Positions 1 to 7,800 are shown, counted from the stretch's first letter. The stretch is 7,968 nucleotides of DNA from CAYVIB01 sp964451365 (GCA_964451365.1 CAYVIB010000068.1:1-7968), one strand, 5' to 3'. Notes: generated by a model not told the origin, from the sequence alone. Numbers and translations: made by a program.

Positions 1-882
1 AGCGGCCTCAGCAGTGAATTCACTATCGCGGTTGCCCGCAAGCCGGACGTGCCGGTTTTACAAAATACCCCGTCACTATCGGATGGCAACCATACGATAA
101 CCTGGAGCAATGTGCTGGACGATGTAACGCACTATGTATTGCAGGAAAGTCAGGACAACGGAAGCAACTGGCATCAAAAGCTTAGCGCCAATGTACTGAC
201 CAAATCTTTTTCCGGCCTGGAAGCGGGAGATTATCTTTATCGTCTCCAAGCCTGCAATACCGTGGGGAGCTACACCAACTGTTCGAATTGGAGAGCATCC
301 ACGGTTGTCTCCGTCGCGGCTCCGGCGTCGGGCCCTGCCTTTAACCAGGCAGGCGGTATCAATATTACCGGCCAGTATGCCCTTGACTGGAGTGCCGTGG
401 ATAATACAACCCGATACACCCTGGAGGAGCAAACCGGGAGCGGCGATTGGATTGTTGCGCAGAATACCGGGTCGCGTGCCAAAACCTACGCTGGGAAAAC
501 GGACAACACGTATCGCTATCGAGTACGGGCCTGTAATGCCATTGGATGTTCCGGCAACTCAGCGATTGTGACAATGGTCGTCGCCATTACACCTCCGGCG
601 CCAACCGCGATAGATACGCCTACAAAGGCCTACGAAAACATCGTTATTTCCTGGGATGCCACAACAGGAACCGCTATTTACCATGAGTTATCCAAAAGAG
701 TCGCCAATGGCAGTTGGTCGTCGCCCATCTATAGCGGCGCTTCCTTAAGTTATCAGGAAGATATTTCACAAAGTGGAAGCTTCCAATACCGGGTGCGAAG
801 TTGCCGTTCATCAACTGCGGGGAATCTCTGCTCCAGCTGGATTGAGTCCGACCATGTCGACGCCAATGCGACCGCCCAGAAT
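1..882 (+). other. Fn3-like repeat region with paired cysteines (domain)
   Basis: Three Fn3-like beta-sandwich repeats can be aligned by eye, at about 49-321, 322-588 and 595-882, preceded by the tail of a fourth (1-48). Each has an early Ile-x-Trp strand (TITWS, ALDWS, VISWD) and ends with a Tyr-Arg-x-x-x-Cys strand followed by a second Cys: Cys codons at 253/280, 532/547 and 802/829. Fn3 repeats of this kind are common at the N-terminus of large exported proteobacterial RHS proteins, probably as spacers or adhesion modules. The regular Cys pairs suggest disulfides and therefore an exported location. The domain call rests on pattern recognition only. Confidence 0.7.
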
Positions 883-3800
883 GGGGACATAATTGCCAGG
901 CCGGCTCCTATCACTGGGGACCCATTGGCGACAGTGGCAGACCCTGCCAATTCACCGATAAACGATTATCCTTATTACGACTCCATGGAAAGCAGTTACA
1001 GCGTCGGTGAGGATGGCAGTTTCAATTATTCGATACCTATCGAAGTTTCTCCCGGTCTGCAGGGCGTACAGCCAAACTTGAGTCTTAATTACAATTCGTC
1101 GCAAGGTAACGGTTTTGTGGGCTGGGGCTGGAGCTTAAGTGGGCTGTCCAAGATTCATCGGTGCAAGGCAACGGTTGTTCAAGATGGTTATGCCAGCGGA
1201 ATAATGCCTGCTGATAATTACAAGTACTGCTTTAATGGAACGCGCCTGATTGAAATAGCCCCGGACGAATATCGAACCGAGGCGGAAAGTTACCTTCGCC
1301 TATATAACCGTGGGAGTTATTGGGAAGCTGTCGGGCGCGACGGCAGTATCCGGCGTTACGGCAACGACTATTCCGCCAAAGAGTTCGATGGCGATAGCGG
1401 AGTTTATGCCTGGCACCTGGACAAATTTTCCGATAAATGGGGAAATTTTTATACCGTCGAATATTCCAACGATGAAGGGTTTTTCAAACCGTCTTATATA
1501 CTTTATACCTCAACAGCTGACGGACAGGTTGTTGCAAATAAACGAGTGGGGTTTGGATACGAACTTCGCGACGATCAGATTGGCGGTTATTTAGCGGGTA
1601 AAAGATATCATGAGGATTTGCGTCTTTCCAATATAAGTATCGTTGTCAATGGTGAGGTGGTTTGGGATTACCGCCTTCGTTACCAAAATATCGGCAGTAC
1701 ATCTCATGGCAAGGAGTTCAGCGATCCTGTCGGTACTAGCCGGCTTGCCTATGTAAATCGATGTTTCGGTTCTGATGCTATTTGCCAGGCATCGATAGCG
1801 TTCGACTGGTCGGAGCGTTCGCTTGAGCAACATGTTTACCGCGCAATTGAGAACGCCGACCCAGGGCTTGCAACGACGGAGTCTTATTTCGATATCGACA
1901 ATGACGGTGTTACGGACGAAGTGGATTACTTGCCAAAAACCACCGGAGAATACGAATGGGAGCGTTACAAGGATGGTGAGTTGACGCAACGTACCAGTAC
2001 AGTCGAAACCAGCCGGCAGGCAGTCGATTTAAACGGCGATGGTTACAAGGAGGTGATCCAGAAAAATGCTTACTCTAACGAAGGCATCACCGTGTATCCC
2101 AATCAGCAGGTTGGGGACACTGTTGCGGAGCGCACTATCGGCACCACGGCGTTATCATCCTACCATGTGTCAGCTAGCCAGCTGACATTTAACGCGGTGA
2201 GACAGTTTAAAATGATGGATCCGCTTGGTTATGGCGATCCAAGGTACTGGATGGACAGGAGCACGTATTCTTACGCTATTCAATATGCGGATATGGATGG
2301 TGATGGGCTACTCGACCTGGTGCGCAGCCTGCCTCATTGCTACGAGTCCCACCTCTATTGCGAATTCCTCGACCCCGATCTTTTTCCAAGCTATAGAGAG
2401 AAAGTGGAGAACAGCCAGATTGGTTATTCCAAAGCAATTTCCGTTGCTTTTAACACCGGTTCGGGCTGGGAGCGGGAAAACGGCGAGGTCAAATTCCATG
2501 TCATCTATAACGAGCGCGATAATTTCAAGCTGGAGGCAAGACCTCAGTTCATTGATGTCAATAACGACGGACTGACGGATATTTATTTCGGGGCCGCCAG
2601 CATGGATAACAGTCTGCCCAGTGCGCTGCTGATCAATTCCGGTGGGAGCCGGTCCAGCCTCTCCCTTTCCGAAAGTGTTACCTACACCGGGCAGCGGTAC
2701 CTGGCTGACTTTAACGGAGACGGCATTAAGGATATGGCCTATTTCCCGACCCAATACCTGAGCAGCGGTACCGGAGCCTTGATGGTTGCACTCGGTACCG
2801 GGGCGGGCTTCGAGGAATTCAAAGCTGCGGCGGCCGATGGAGAACCTTCGATTTTTTGCGGCGCGGACAAATATGAGCGAAGTAAATGTTCTCACACTAT
2901 CGTCGACTTCAATGGTGACGGCTATGACGACCTCATAGAATACGGCAGTTGTTTTGGTTCGGGGGAATGCTTCGATGAGTTGTCGGAAAATGGTAAAGAG
3001 CCATTCATTGCACAAGTGTGGCTATCCAAGCGAATCAACCAGTCAGGAACCGTGGTTTTTGCCGCTCCCATCGAGTACCGCAACCGGGCGATTCTGGAGC
3101 AGGAGTTGGGTGCCGATGCGCCGGAAAGCAGAGCGCTTGACTCCCGTATTCGGCCCTACTTTCACGATTACAATAACGATGGCCTGCTGGAAGATGATCT
3201 GCGGCTCAGTCACGCACTGATACCGCATCGCATCGAACAGGTTATTTCCACGCGACAGAAAGTACGTGTGGAGTATCAGAGCCTCGCCGGCACCGACATT
3301 TATGTCAGTACCGAAGACATGGCCGCAGCCAGCGTATCGGAATTTGACGCGGACTTTATCTCCCAACCGGAAATGACGCCGAAACGCTTTGGCGTTCGCG
3401 AACTGTCAGTATCCACCGGTACGAGTGAAGATAATTCAATATTTAATACCGCGACATATCATTACAAAGGCGCGCGCATTCACACCGGGGGTTATGGCAA
3501 TCTCGGCTTCGCTCAAAAAGAAGTAACGTCGCAAAACGCCGGCAGCAACGAAACGGTTCGCACGGTAACGGATTACCATCAACTGGCGACGAACAGCTAC
3601 AAGCTGGCTGGCGTGCCAAAACGGCAGCGCATCTATGCGCATACTCAGGAGCACGGCGAACAGCTTATTGGCGATACACGCAATCAATGGAAGTTGCGGT
3701 TGTATTCGGACGATATCGATGCGGGAACGTATAACAGTCCGCACTATTACCCGTATCTTTACGAATCCAGTGCCAGAACCTGGGATTTGGACGGCACGGA

Positions 3801-6800
3801 ACTAACCACCCAACTCACGCGTAACCATTCCGTCGCCAGCCACAGTTGCTCGCAACTGGACCTGGATGATATCGATACCGTTATAACGGCGGATGCCGGT
3901 GGCGCGGACGATTTGGATTACCACGCGGACGGTGTACTACTGTCCGGCACAACCACAAGCTGCGACAGCACGTATCCCACCGTGTCTGGAGTGGTCGCGC
4001 CACTGACCAGCAATGCTGTTCGTATCAATACCGTGAAAAACGCGGGAATCCAAATACGCGGTAATGCCATTGGTCTGGTTGCATCCACCACTGTCGGTGC
4101 GGGAACGGGCGACAGCCTGGGCAGTGCCGCCTCCGCGATCCAGGAGCGTGAAGTGGGGACAACCTATACCGCTGTTGGGGCAGTGGAAACGCGAACCACG
4201 GAACCGGGCGATCCCAACCAACTCATCACCCGGTACCAGTACGAAACCTGGGGCGCGGTAAATTCGATTCAGGAAACCTGGGCGAATCGCGCCGACGACG
4301 GCCTGCCCGGCACCGGCCGCACAACAACCATCGGTAATGTAATTAACGACGATGGCTCCCTCACCGTTACCACCACCCAGCCGTTGGTGGGTGCCTCGGT
4401 AGTTAAATATGACGCGGCGTATGGCCTGCCGGTGGAGCAAACCGATATCAACGGCCTGACCACCGAGACCGCTTATGACGAAATGGGGCGTGTCGCGCAG
4501 GTGGATTACCCGGACGGTACCAACACGACAATAAAATACCTTTTCTGCAATGACTGCTTCGGTTACAACGACAACGACTATTGGTACACCCAGACCAAAA
4601 CCACGGGAAGCCCCGACACGCGTACGTATTATGATCGGCTGAACAGGCCGGTCGGTGAGCGGAACTGGTCGTTGGGCGGTGCGACTTTTACCGTGCAGAC
4701 TTATAACACACAAGGCAAGGTCGCGAGTGTTTCCCAGCCGTTTTATGTTACCGACACCCAGCAGATTACACGTTATAGCTACGACCTGCTGGGCCGCAAC
4801 ACAAGCACCAGCCACCCTGATGGCGGCGTGGAAAGTGTCGATTACGATGGGTTTATTACCGTATCGACCAACGCTGAAAGTCAGGTACAGCAGCGCATTG
4901 GCAACGGCGCCGGGTGGGTGATCCAGAGCATCGACAATCACAATACGCCTGTGGATTTTGTTTACAGTCCGTTCGGCGACCTTAAGACCACCCGCGTCAA
5001 TAACGACGAGACGACCAGGGTCGAAATTACCTACGACGATGCCGGCCGCAAAACCCGGTTGAATGACCCCAATGCGGGCACCGTTGACTACACCTACAAT
5101 GCCCTGGGCTTGCTGGCCACCGAAACCGATGCCAAGAATCAGATCACGGCTTATACCTACGACGTGCTGGGCCGGCAGCGCACACGCACGGATGCCAACA
5201 GCTATACCCATCAGTGGACCTATGACCAGAATGGCCATAAGGGGCAACTGACCAGCCTGTCGGGCTTTACCACCGAGGGGCAGGGCTACACCGAAACTTA
5301 TAGCTACACCAGTTATGGCCAGCCAAAGACTGTGTCCGCCGCCTTTGAAGGCAAGAACTACAGCGTGAATCACAGCTATGACAATTACGGCCGGCCATTG
5401 GCGACCACCTATCCCTCAGGGTATCGGGTGGCGAATATCTACAATGCCCAGGGTATTGTGACTCAGGTCGTCAATACCGCTGATAACCGGCCGCTGTGGA
5501 TTGCCGATCAAGCCAATGCCTCGGGTCAGGTCACCCGCTATACCCTGGGCGATGGCTCGGTTACCGAAAGGGTCTACACCGAAGAAACCGGCCTGATTAA
5601 AAATATAGCCACCACCCGTGGCAGCGCCACCATCATGAACCAGGGCTACACCTTCGATACAATCGGTAAACTGACGGAACGCACCGACAACCTATACGGG
5701 ATAGCGCAGAGCTTTTGCTACGACGAGATGAATCGCCTGACCGCCGCCCGGTTTGACGGCTGCGGCGCTGCCGATGCGGATTACGCCTATGACGCACTGG
5801 GCAACATTACGTCCAAGGACGGCATCACCGACTACGCCTACAGTCAAACCGGCAATGCCGGCCCACATGCGATGACCGCCGCCAACGGCCTTAACTTCGA
5901 ATACGATGCCGCCGGCAACCTGATCCGGGCGAGAAACGCCGCCAACCAGATTGTGCGGGATGTCACCTGGAGCGCGATCAACAAGCCCACCCGTATCAGC
6001 AACAACAATCACTGGACCGAAATTCACTACGGTCCCGACCAAAGCCGCATCAAACGCGAAGACAGCACAGGCCGCACCACGTACTATTTCGGTTCCCTGT
6101 ACGAAGAAACGACATACGGCCTTGAAGCCTGGCGCGTGCACGCCATCGGCGACTTTGCGCTTTATATCGAAGACGCCTACACCGGCGAGGGCTACCACGA
6201 ATACCTGCACCGCGATCATTTAGGCTCCGTGGTGGCCAGAACCACCGACAAAGCCACCACTGACAATGAATGGCTCGCCTACGGTGCCTGGGGCAGCCGC
6301 TACCTGGTCGCCTGGGATGGCATTGAGGAAGGGCCGGGGTACCAAGGCGCTTCCGTGCGCGGGTATACTGACCACGAGCACCTGGACCCGGTGGGGCTGA
6401 TTCATATGAATGGGCGGGTGTATGATCCGGAGTTGGGGAGGTTCCTGTCACCGGACCCGTTCATTCAGGCGCCGTATAACACGCAGAGTTACAATCGTTA
6501 CTCCTACGTGTTTAATAATCCGTTGAGTTATACGGATCCCTCTGGATACTTTTGTAGTGGGTATGATAAGGATGGGTGTAGCGAACAACTCGGGTATAAC
6601 TCATCTGGAAGTGATGACAAATGTCCTGTGAGTTCTTGCGTGACAGTAACTTACACAGGAATGAGTCCATCGGATTACTTTCTGTGGGGCACGTATTTTG
6701 CGCAACAACAGAGCTACTCTGACTTTGCAGCTAATCAAATATATCAGGAAGCGTCAGCAAACGGCGGTAGCACGATCATCTATGAAAATGGTCAGCTTTA

Positions 6801-7359
6801 CCAAGTCAACGTGGATGGGACAAAAGCCGGGTCTGGACAGAAAGCAGGTAGTAGCGTAGCGGGCACTTCTCCTAGTGACTGGATTAATGTAGGTGGGAAA
6901 AAAATAGCTATTCCGGCTTGGGCACGAAACCCTGCGGGGTTTGCCCTCTGGGCAATGACAGCGTCAGAAGGCATTTCCAATGACGGGAAGAATTATTGGA
7001 CCTTTTATCATGGAACTGACAAAAGTTCTGGTTTAGCTTTTCTAAATGGCGCGCCACTTAGTGCTGAAATCGCTGCTGCCAGAAAAATGGACGGACCGTT
7101 AGCCTTTTATTTGGCCAGTGACATAGATGCTGCATCTTACTTTGCAGCCAGGAGAGCTGGTTTCATATTAGAATATAGAATTAGTGGTGCTGGTGTTAAT
7201 TCGCTCTTGGAGTCTGGCGCGTCGTTTCAGAATTTTTCGGCGGCAGGCAAGGTTAATTTGCCTGGATATGAGTTTGTTATTCCTCCAACGAGCTTCCCTA
7301 TTTTCGATACTTTGAGATCAAGTGGTGAAATTAATGTTCTTCCAGCAGAATGGGAGTAG
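1..7359 (+). CDS. Giant SpvB/RHS-repeat polymorphic toxin with Fn3 repeats, 5' partial
   Basis: A secreted or surface-delivered polymorphic toxin of the SpvB-RHS (TcB/TcC-like) class, 2452 residues visible. Seen in order (window residues): Fn3-like repeats with paired Cys (1-294); SpvB signature (about 329-390, with GWGWSLSGLSKIHRC at 374-390); seven D-x-(N/D)-x-D-G-type FG-GAP/VCBS loops (631-1065); a TcdB-middle-like stretch (about 1077-1190, containing GGYGNLGF); YD repeats such as YDEMGR, YDLLGR and YDVLGR (about 1490-2060); the RHS core (HRDHLGS, YDPELGRF, DPSGYF; 2070-2184); and a unique 270-residue tip. In characterised Tc and Rhs proteins the YD repeats form a hollow shell holding the C-terminal effector, which the core cuts free; that role is inferred here. 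The frame is open to base 1 and residues 1-16 look like the end of another Fn3 domain, so the GTG at 49 is not taken as the start. Signal peptide and promoter lie outside the window. A candidate immunity gene follows after 3 bases. Confidence 0.95.
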   Translation, partial: SGLSSEFTIAVARKPDVPVLQNTPSLSDGNHTITWSNVLDDVTHYVLQESQDNGSNWHQKLSANVLTKSFSGLEAGDYLYRLQACNTVGSYTNCSNWRASTVVSVAAPASGPAFNQAGGINITGQYALDWSAVDNTTRYTLEEQTGSGDWIVAQNTGSRAKTYAGKTDNTYRYRVRACNAIGCSGNSAIVTMVVAITPPAPTAIDTPTKAYENIVISWDATTGTAIYHELSKRVANGSWSSPIYSGASLSYQEDISQSGSFQYRVRSCRSSTAGNLCSSWIESDHVDANATAQNGDIIARPAPITGDPLATVADPANSPINDYPYYDSMESSYSVGEDGSFNYSIPIEVSPGLQGVQPNLSLNYNSSQGNGFVGWGWSLSGLSKIHRCKATVVQDGYASGIMPADNYKYCFNGTRLIEIAPDEYRTEAESYLRLYNRGSYWEAVGRDGSIRRYGNDYSAKEFDGDSGVYAWHLDKFSDKWGNFYTVEYSNDEGFFKPSYILYTSTADGQVVANKRVGFGYELRDDQIGGYLAGKRYHEDLRLSNISIVVNGEVVWDYRLRYQNIGSTSHGKEFSDPVGTSRLAYVNRCFGSDAICQASIAFDWSERSLEQHVYRAIENADPGLATTESYFDIDNDGVTDEVDYLPKTTGEYEWERYKDGELTQRTSTVETSRQAVDLNGDGYKEVIQKNAYSNEGITVYPNQQVGDTVAERTIGTTALSSYHVSASQLTFNAVRQFKMMDPLGYGDPRYWMDRSTYSYAIQYADMDGDGLLDLVRSLPHCYESHLYCEFLDPDLFPSYREKVENSQIGYSKAISVAFNTGSGWERENGEVKFHVIYNERDNFKLEARPQFIDVNNDGLTDIYFGAASMDNSLPSALLINSGGSRSSLSLSESVTYTGQRYLADFNGDGIKDMAYFPTQYLSSGTGALMVALGTGAGFEEFKAAAADGEPSIFCGADKYERSKCSHTIVDFNGDGYDDLIEYGSCFGSGECFDELSENGKEPFIAQVWLSKRINQSGTVVFAAPIEYRNRAILEQELGADAPESRALDSRIRPYFHDYNNDGLLEDDLRLSHALIPHRIEQVISTRQKVRVEYQSLAGTDIYVSTEDMAAASVSEFDADFISQPEMTPKRFGVRELSVSTGTSEDNSIFNTATYHYKGARIHTGGYGNLGFAQKEVTSQNAGSNETVRTVTDYHQLATNSYKLAGVPKRQRIYAHTQEHGEQLIGDTRNQWKLRLYSDDIDAGTYNSPHYYPYLYESSARTWDLDGTELTTQLTRNHSVASHSCSQLDLDDIDTVITADAGGADDLDYHADGVLLSGTTTSCDSTYPTVSGVVAPLTSNAVRINTVKNAGIQIRGNAIGLVASTTVGAGTGDSLGSAASAIQEREVGTTYTAVGAVETRTTEPGDPNQLITRYQYETWGAVNSIQETWANRADDGLPGTGRTTTIGNVINDDGSLTVTTTQPLVGASVVKYDAAYGLPVEQTDINGLTTETAYDEMGRVAQVDYPDGTNTTIKYLFCNDCFGYNDNDYWYTQTKTTGSPDTRTYYDRLNRPVGERNWSLGGATFTVQTYNTQGKVASVSQPFYVTDTQQITRYSYDLLGRNTSTSHPDGGVESVDYDGFITVSTNAESQVQQRIGNGAGWVIQSIDNHNTPVDFVYSPFGDLKTTRVNNDETTRVEITYDDAGRKTRLNDPNAGTVDYTYNALGLLATETDAKNQITAYTYDVLGRQRTRTDANSYTHQWTYDQNGHKGQLTSLSGFTTEGQGYTETYSYTSYGQPKTVSAAFEGKNYSVNHSYDNYGRPLATTYPSGYRVANIYNAQGIVTQVVNTADNRPLWIADQANASGQVTRYTLGDGSVTERVYTEETGLIKNIATTRGSATIMNQGYTFDTIGKLTERTDNLYGIAQSFCYDEMNRLTAARFDGCGAADADYAYDALGNITSKDGITDYAYSQTGNAGPHAMTAANGLNFEYDAAGNLIRARNAANQIVRDVTWSAINKPTRISNNNHWTEIHYGPDQSRIKREDSTGRTTYYFGSLYEETTYGLEAWRVHAIGDFALYIEDAYTGEGYHEYLHRDHLGSVVARTTDKATTDNEWLAYGAWGSRYLVAWDGIEEGPGYQGASVRGYTDHEHLDPVGLIHMNGRVYDPELGRFLSPDPFIQAPYNTQSYNRYSYVFNNPLSYTDPSGYFCSGYDKDGCSEQLGYNSSGSDDKCPVSSCVTVTYTGMSPSDYFLWGTYFAQQQSYSDFAANQIYQEASANGGSTIIYENGQLYQVNVDGTKAGSGQKAGSSVAGTSPSDWINVGGKKIAIPAWARNPAGFALWAMTASEGISNDGKNYWTFYHGTDKSSGLAFLNGAPLSAEIAAARKMDGPLAFYLASDIDAASYFAARRAGFILEYRISGAGVNSLLESGASFQNFSAAGKVNLPGYEFVIPPTSFPIFDTLRSSGEINVLPAEWE
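985..1850 (+). other. SpvB-type domain (domain)
   Basis: The stretch starting SMESSYSVGEDGSFNYSIPI, followed by the Pro-Asn-Leu-Ser-Leu-x-Tyr-x-Ser motif and GWGWSLSGLSKIHRC (1120-1170), is the hallmark of the SpvB family, named after the Salmonella virulence plasmid 65-kDa B protein and shared with TcB components of insecticidal Tc toxins. The family part continues through a Tyr/Trp-rich beta region (YWEAVGRDGSIRRYG, then YAWHLDKFSDKWGN) to roughly 1850, where the Asp-rich loops begin. In solved TcB-TcC structures this region forms the first part of the shell. The 3' boundary is approximate. Confidence 0.85.
1885..3200 (+). other. FG-GAP/VCBS Ca-loop repeats, probable beta-propeller (domain)
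   Basis: Seven loops of the form D-x-(D/N)-x-D-G-x-x-(D/E) occur at 1891 (DIDNDGVTD), 2026 (DLNGDGYKE), 2290 (DMDGDGLLD), 2554 (DVNNDGLTD), 2707 (DFNGDGIKD), 2905 (DFNGDGYDD) and 3166 (DYNNDGLLE). Such loops bind calcium in FG-GAP/VCBS propeller blades. In TcB proteins a propeller inserted in this part of the chain is the docking site for the TcA translocator and gates the shell. Spacing between loops is 135 to 290 bases, consistent with one loop per blade, but the number of blades cannot be settled by eye. Confidence 0.75.
3205..3570 (+). other. TcdB-middle-like segment (domain)
   Basis: Directly after the last Asp-rich loop comes a stretch with the look of the TcdB/SpvB middle region: HRIEQVISTRQKVRVEYQSL from 3226, then a strand-rich segment with TATYHYKGARIHTGGYGNLG ending in LGFAQKEV near 3525. 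Family members carry a similar 'G..LGF' motif where the SpvB half hands over to the YD-repeat half. From about 3570 to 4400 there is less conserved, still in-frame shell sequence with two more Cys and no motif I can name. Confidence 0.5.
4400..6200 (+). other. YD/RHS repeat shell region (domain)
   Basis: Degenerate repeats of about 20 residues with the Tyr-Asp-x-x-Gly-Arg motif: YDEMGR at 4474, YDRLNR at 4630, YDLLGR at 4780, YDDAGR near 5032, YNALGL near 5095, YDVLGR at 5158, YDQNGH near 5221, YDNYGR near 5377, YDEMNR near 5719 and YDALGN near 5788. These strands spiral into the hollow shell of Rhs and TcC proteins. A CxxC (CNDC, 4546-4557) sits between the first two repeats. Codon use here is GC-rich (36/60 in 5761-5820), unlike the tip and immunity gene downstream. 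Confidence 0.9.
6208..6552 (+). other. RHS-associated core with aspartyl autocleavage-type motif (domain)
   Basis: HRDHLGS (6208-6228), LDPVGLIHMNGR (6382-6417), YDPELGRFLSPDPF (6421-6462) and YTDPSGYF (6529-6552) form the conserved plug that ends the shell. In TcC and Rhs proteins paired Asp residues in DPxG-type motifs act as an aspartyl protease that releases the C-terminal effector just after this point. Here the last motif is intact, whereas the upstream Asp sits in DPFI (6454-6465) with 23 residues before DPSG, not the DPxGx18DPxG spacing described for TcC proteins. A separate DPVG lies farther upstream (6385). Cleavage near 6547-6555 is inferred. Confidence 0.85.
6547..7359 (+). other. 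Variable C-terminal toxin tip, candidate ADP-ribosyltransferase-like effector
   Basis: A 270-residue unique tip after DPSG. It opens with four Cys (codons 6553, 6577, 6622, 6637: CX7CX14CX4C) and has none afterwards. A Gly/Ser-rich linker (about 6790-6880) separates this from the last 120 residues, which carry WTFYHGTD (His codon 7009), LAFYLASDIDAASYFA (Tyr 7108), FILEYRIS (7162-7185) and GYEFVIPP (Glu 7270). The order His-Gly-Thr, then Tyr before a helix with Ala/Phe-Ala, then Glu in a late strand, matches the H-Y-E pattern of diphtheria-toxin/PARP-type ADP-ribosyltransferases that are common as polymorphic toxin tips. The likely activity is NAD-dependent modification of a target molecule; the target is unknown. 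GC is lower than in the shell. Another fold that keeps an H-G-T motif remains possible. Confidence 0.55.
7352..7356 (+). promoter_or_regulatory. Ribosome binding site of the candidate immunity gene, inside the toxin 3' end
   Basis: GGGAG overlaps the last two sense codons of the toxin gene and lies 6 bases before the ATG at 7363. It supports that start and implies translation from the same transcript as the toxin, possibly coupled to termination at the TAG at 7357. Confidence 0.7.
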
Positions 7360-7362
7360 AAA

Positions 7363-7776
7363 ATGAAAATTAAAATGGTAGATTCTCTAAAATATGTTGC
7401 ATCTCATCCTGAGATTTTTATTAATGAAGGTGCTGATTTATTTCATGAGTTAGCAAGTCGAATTGTATCGGATGTTATATCGTTTGATTGCTTGCCAGTC
7501 GCAGTCGATTTTTGTTTAGATTGGTGGGTTGTTTCTTCCCCAAAAAATTGGTTGGATGTAGATAGACCGGTAAGTGAGCTTTTTACTAATTTAATTCCAA
7601 ATCCAAAGGCGGGCAGAAACGCATCTCGAAATGAGATAGTAGTAAATGCTTTTGCAGATAATGTGATTGTGTGCCAACAGGGCCATGTTGAATTGATTAA
7701 GGGAAAAGTGGATGAAGCACTCATTAACGAAATCAAGAGCAAATATCCCAATATGTATTTAATCGCTTTCAACTAG
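7363..7776 (+). CDS. Candidate immunity protein, unrecognised family
   Basis: 137 residues, no family that I recognise. The start is supported by GGGAG six bases upstream, and the gene begins 3 bases after the toxin stop, which implies co-transcription. The protein lacks a signal peptide or clear membrane segment and looks like a small, mildly acidic cytosolic protein (about 18 Asp/Glu against 13 Lys/Arg by eye), with three Cys and a Trp-Trp pair in LDWWVVSSP. The C-terminal part (NEIVVNAFADNVIVC, then a Lys/Glu-rich helix and YLIAFN) suggests an alpha/beta fold. Immunity genes of Rhs and other polymorphic toxins sit in exactly this place and neutralise the tip by direct binding; that role is inferred from position alone. 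The gene is very AT-rich (30% GC in 7381-7440), unlike the shell, as expected for a transferred toxin-immunity cassette. Confidence 0.7.
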   Translation: MKIKMVDSLKYVASHPEIFINEGADLFHELASRIVSDVISFDCLPVAVDFCLDWWVVSSPKNWLDVDRPVSELFTNLIPNPKAGRNASRNEIVVNAFADNVIVCQQGHVELIKGKVDEALINEIKSKYPNMYLIAFN

Positions 7777-7800
7777 CACTTGAAGCAATCTTATCCGATT

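Noticed and set aside
49..51. GTG as the start of the giant gene
   Set aside because: The frame is open to base 1 and residues before it fit an Fn3 tail; no ribosome binding site is evident upstream of this GTG.
2308..3015. 235-codon open frame on the minus strand
   Set aside because: Antisense to the conserved FG-GAP/VCBS loops; the product shows no recognisable domain.
3937..5373. 478-codon open frame on the minus strand
   Set aside because: It lies antisense to the YD-repeat region. Its Val/Ile/Gly-rich low-complexity protein is what GC-rich RHS codons give on the opposite strand, and the plus frame has clear domain motifs throughout.
4474..5800. Regularly spaced repeats considered as a CRISPR-like or tandem DNA repeat
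   Set aside because: The periodicity is at protein level (YD motif) with divergent DNA, in frame with the gene.
7443..7772. 109-codon minus-strand open frame opposite the immunity candidate
   Set aside because: Fully nested antisense frame; the plus-strand gene has the ribosome binding site, operon spacing and downstream terminator.
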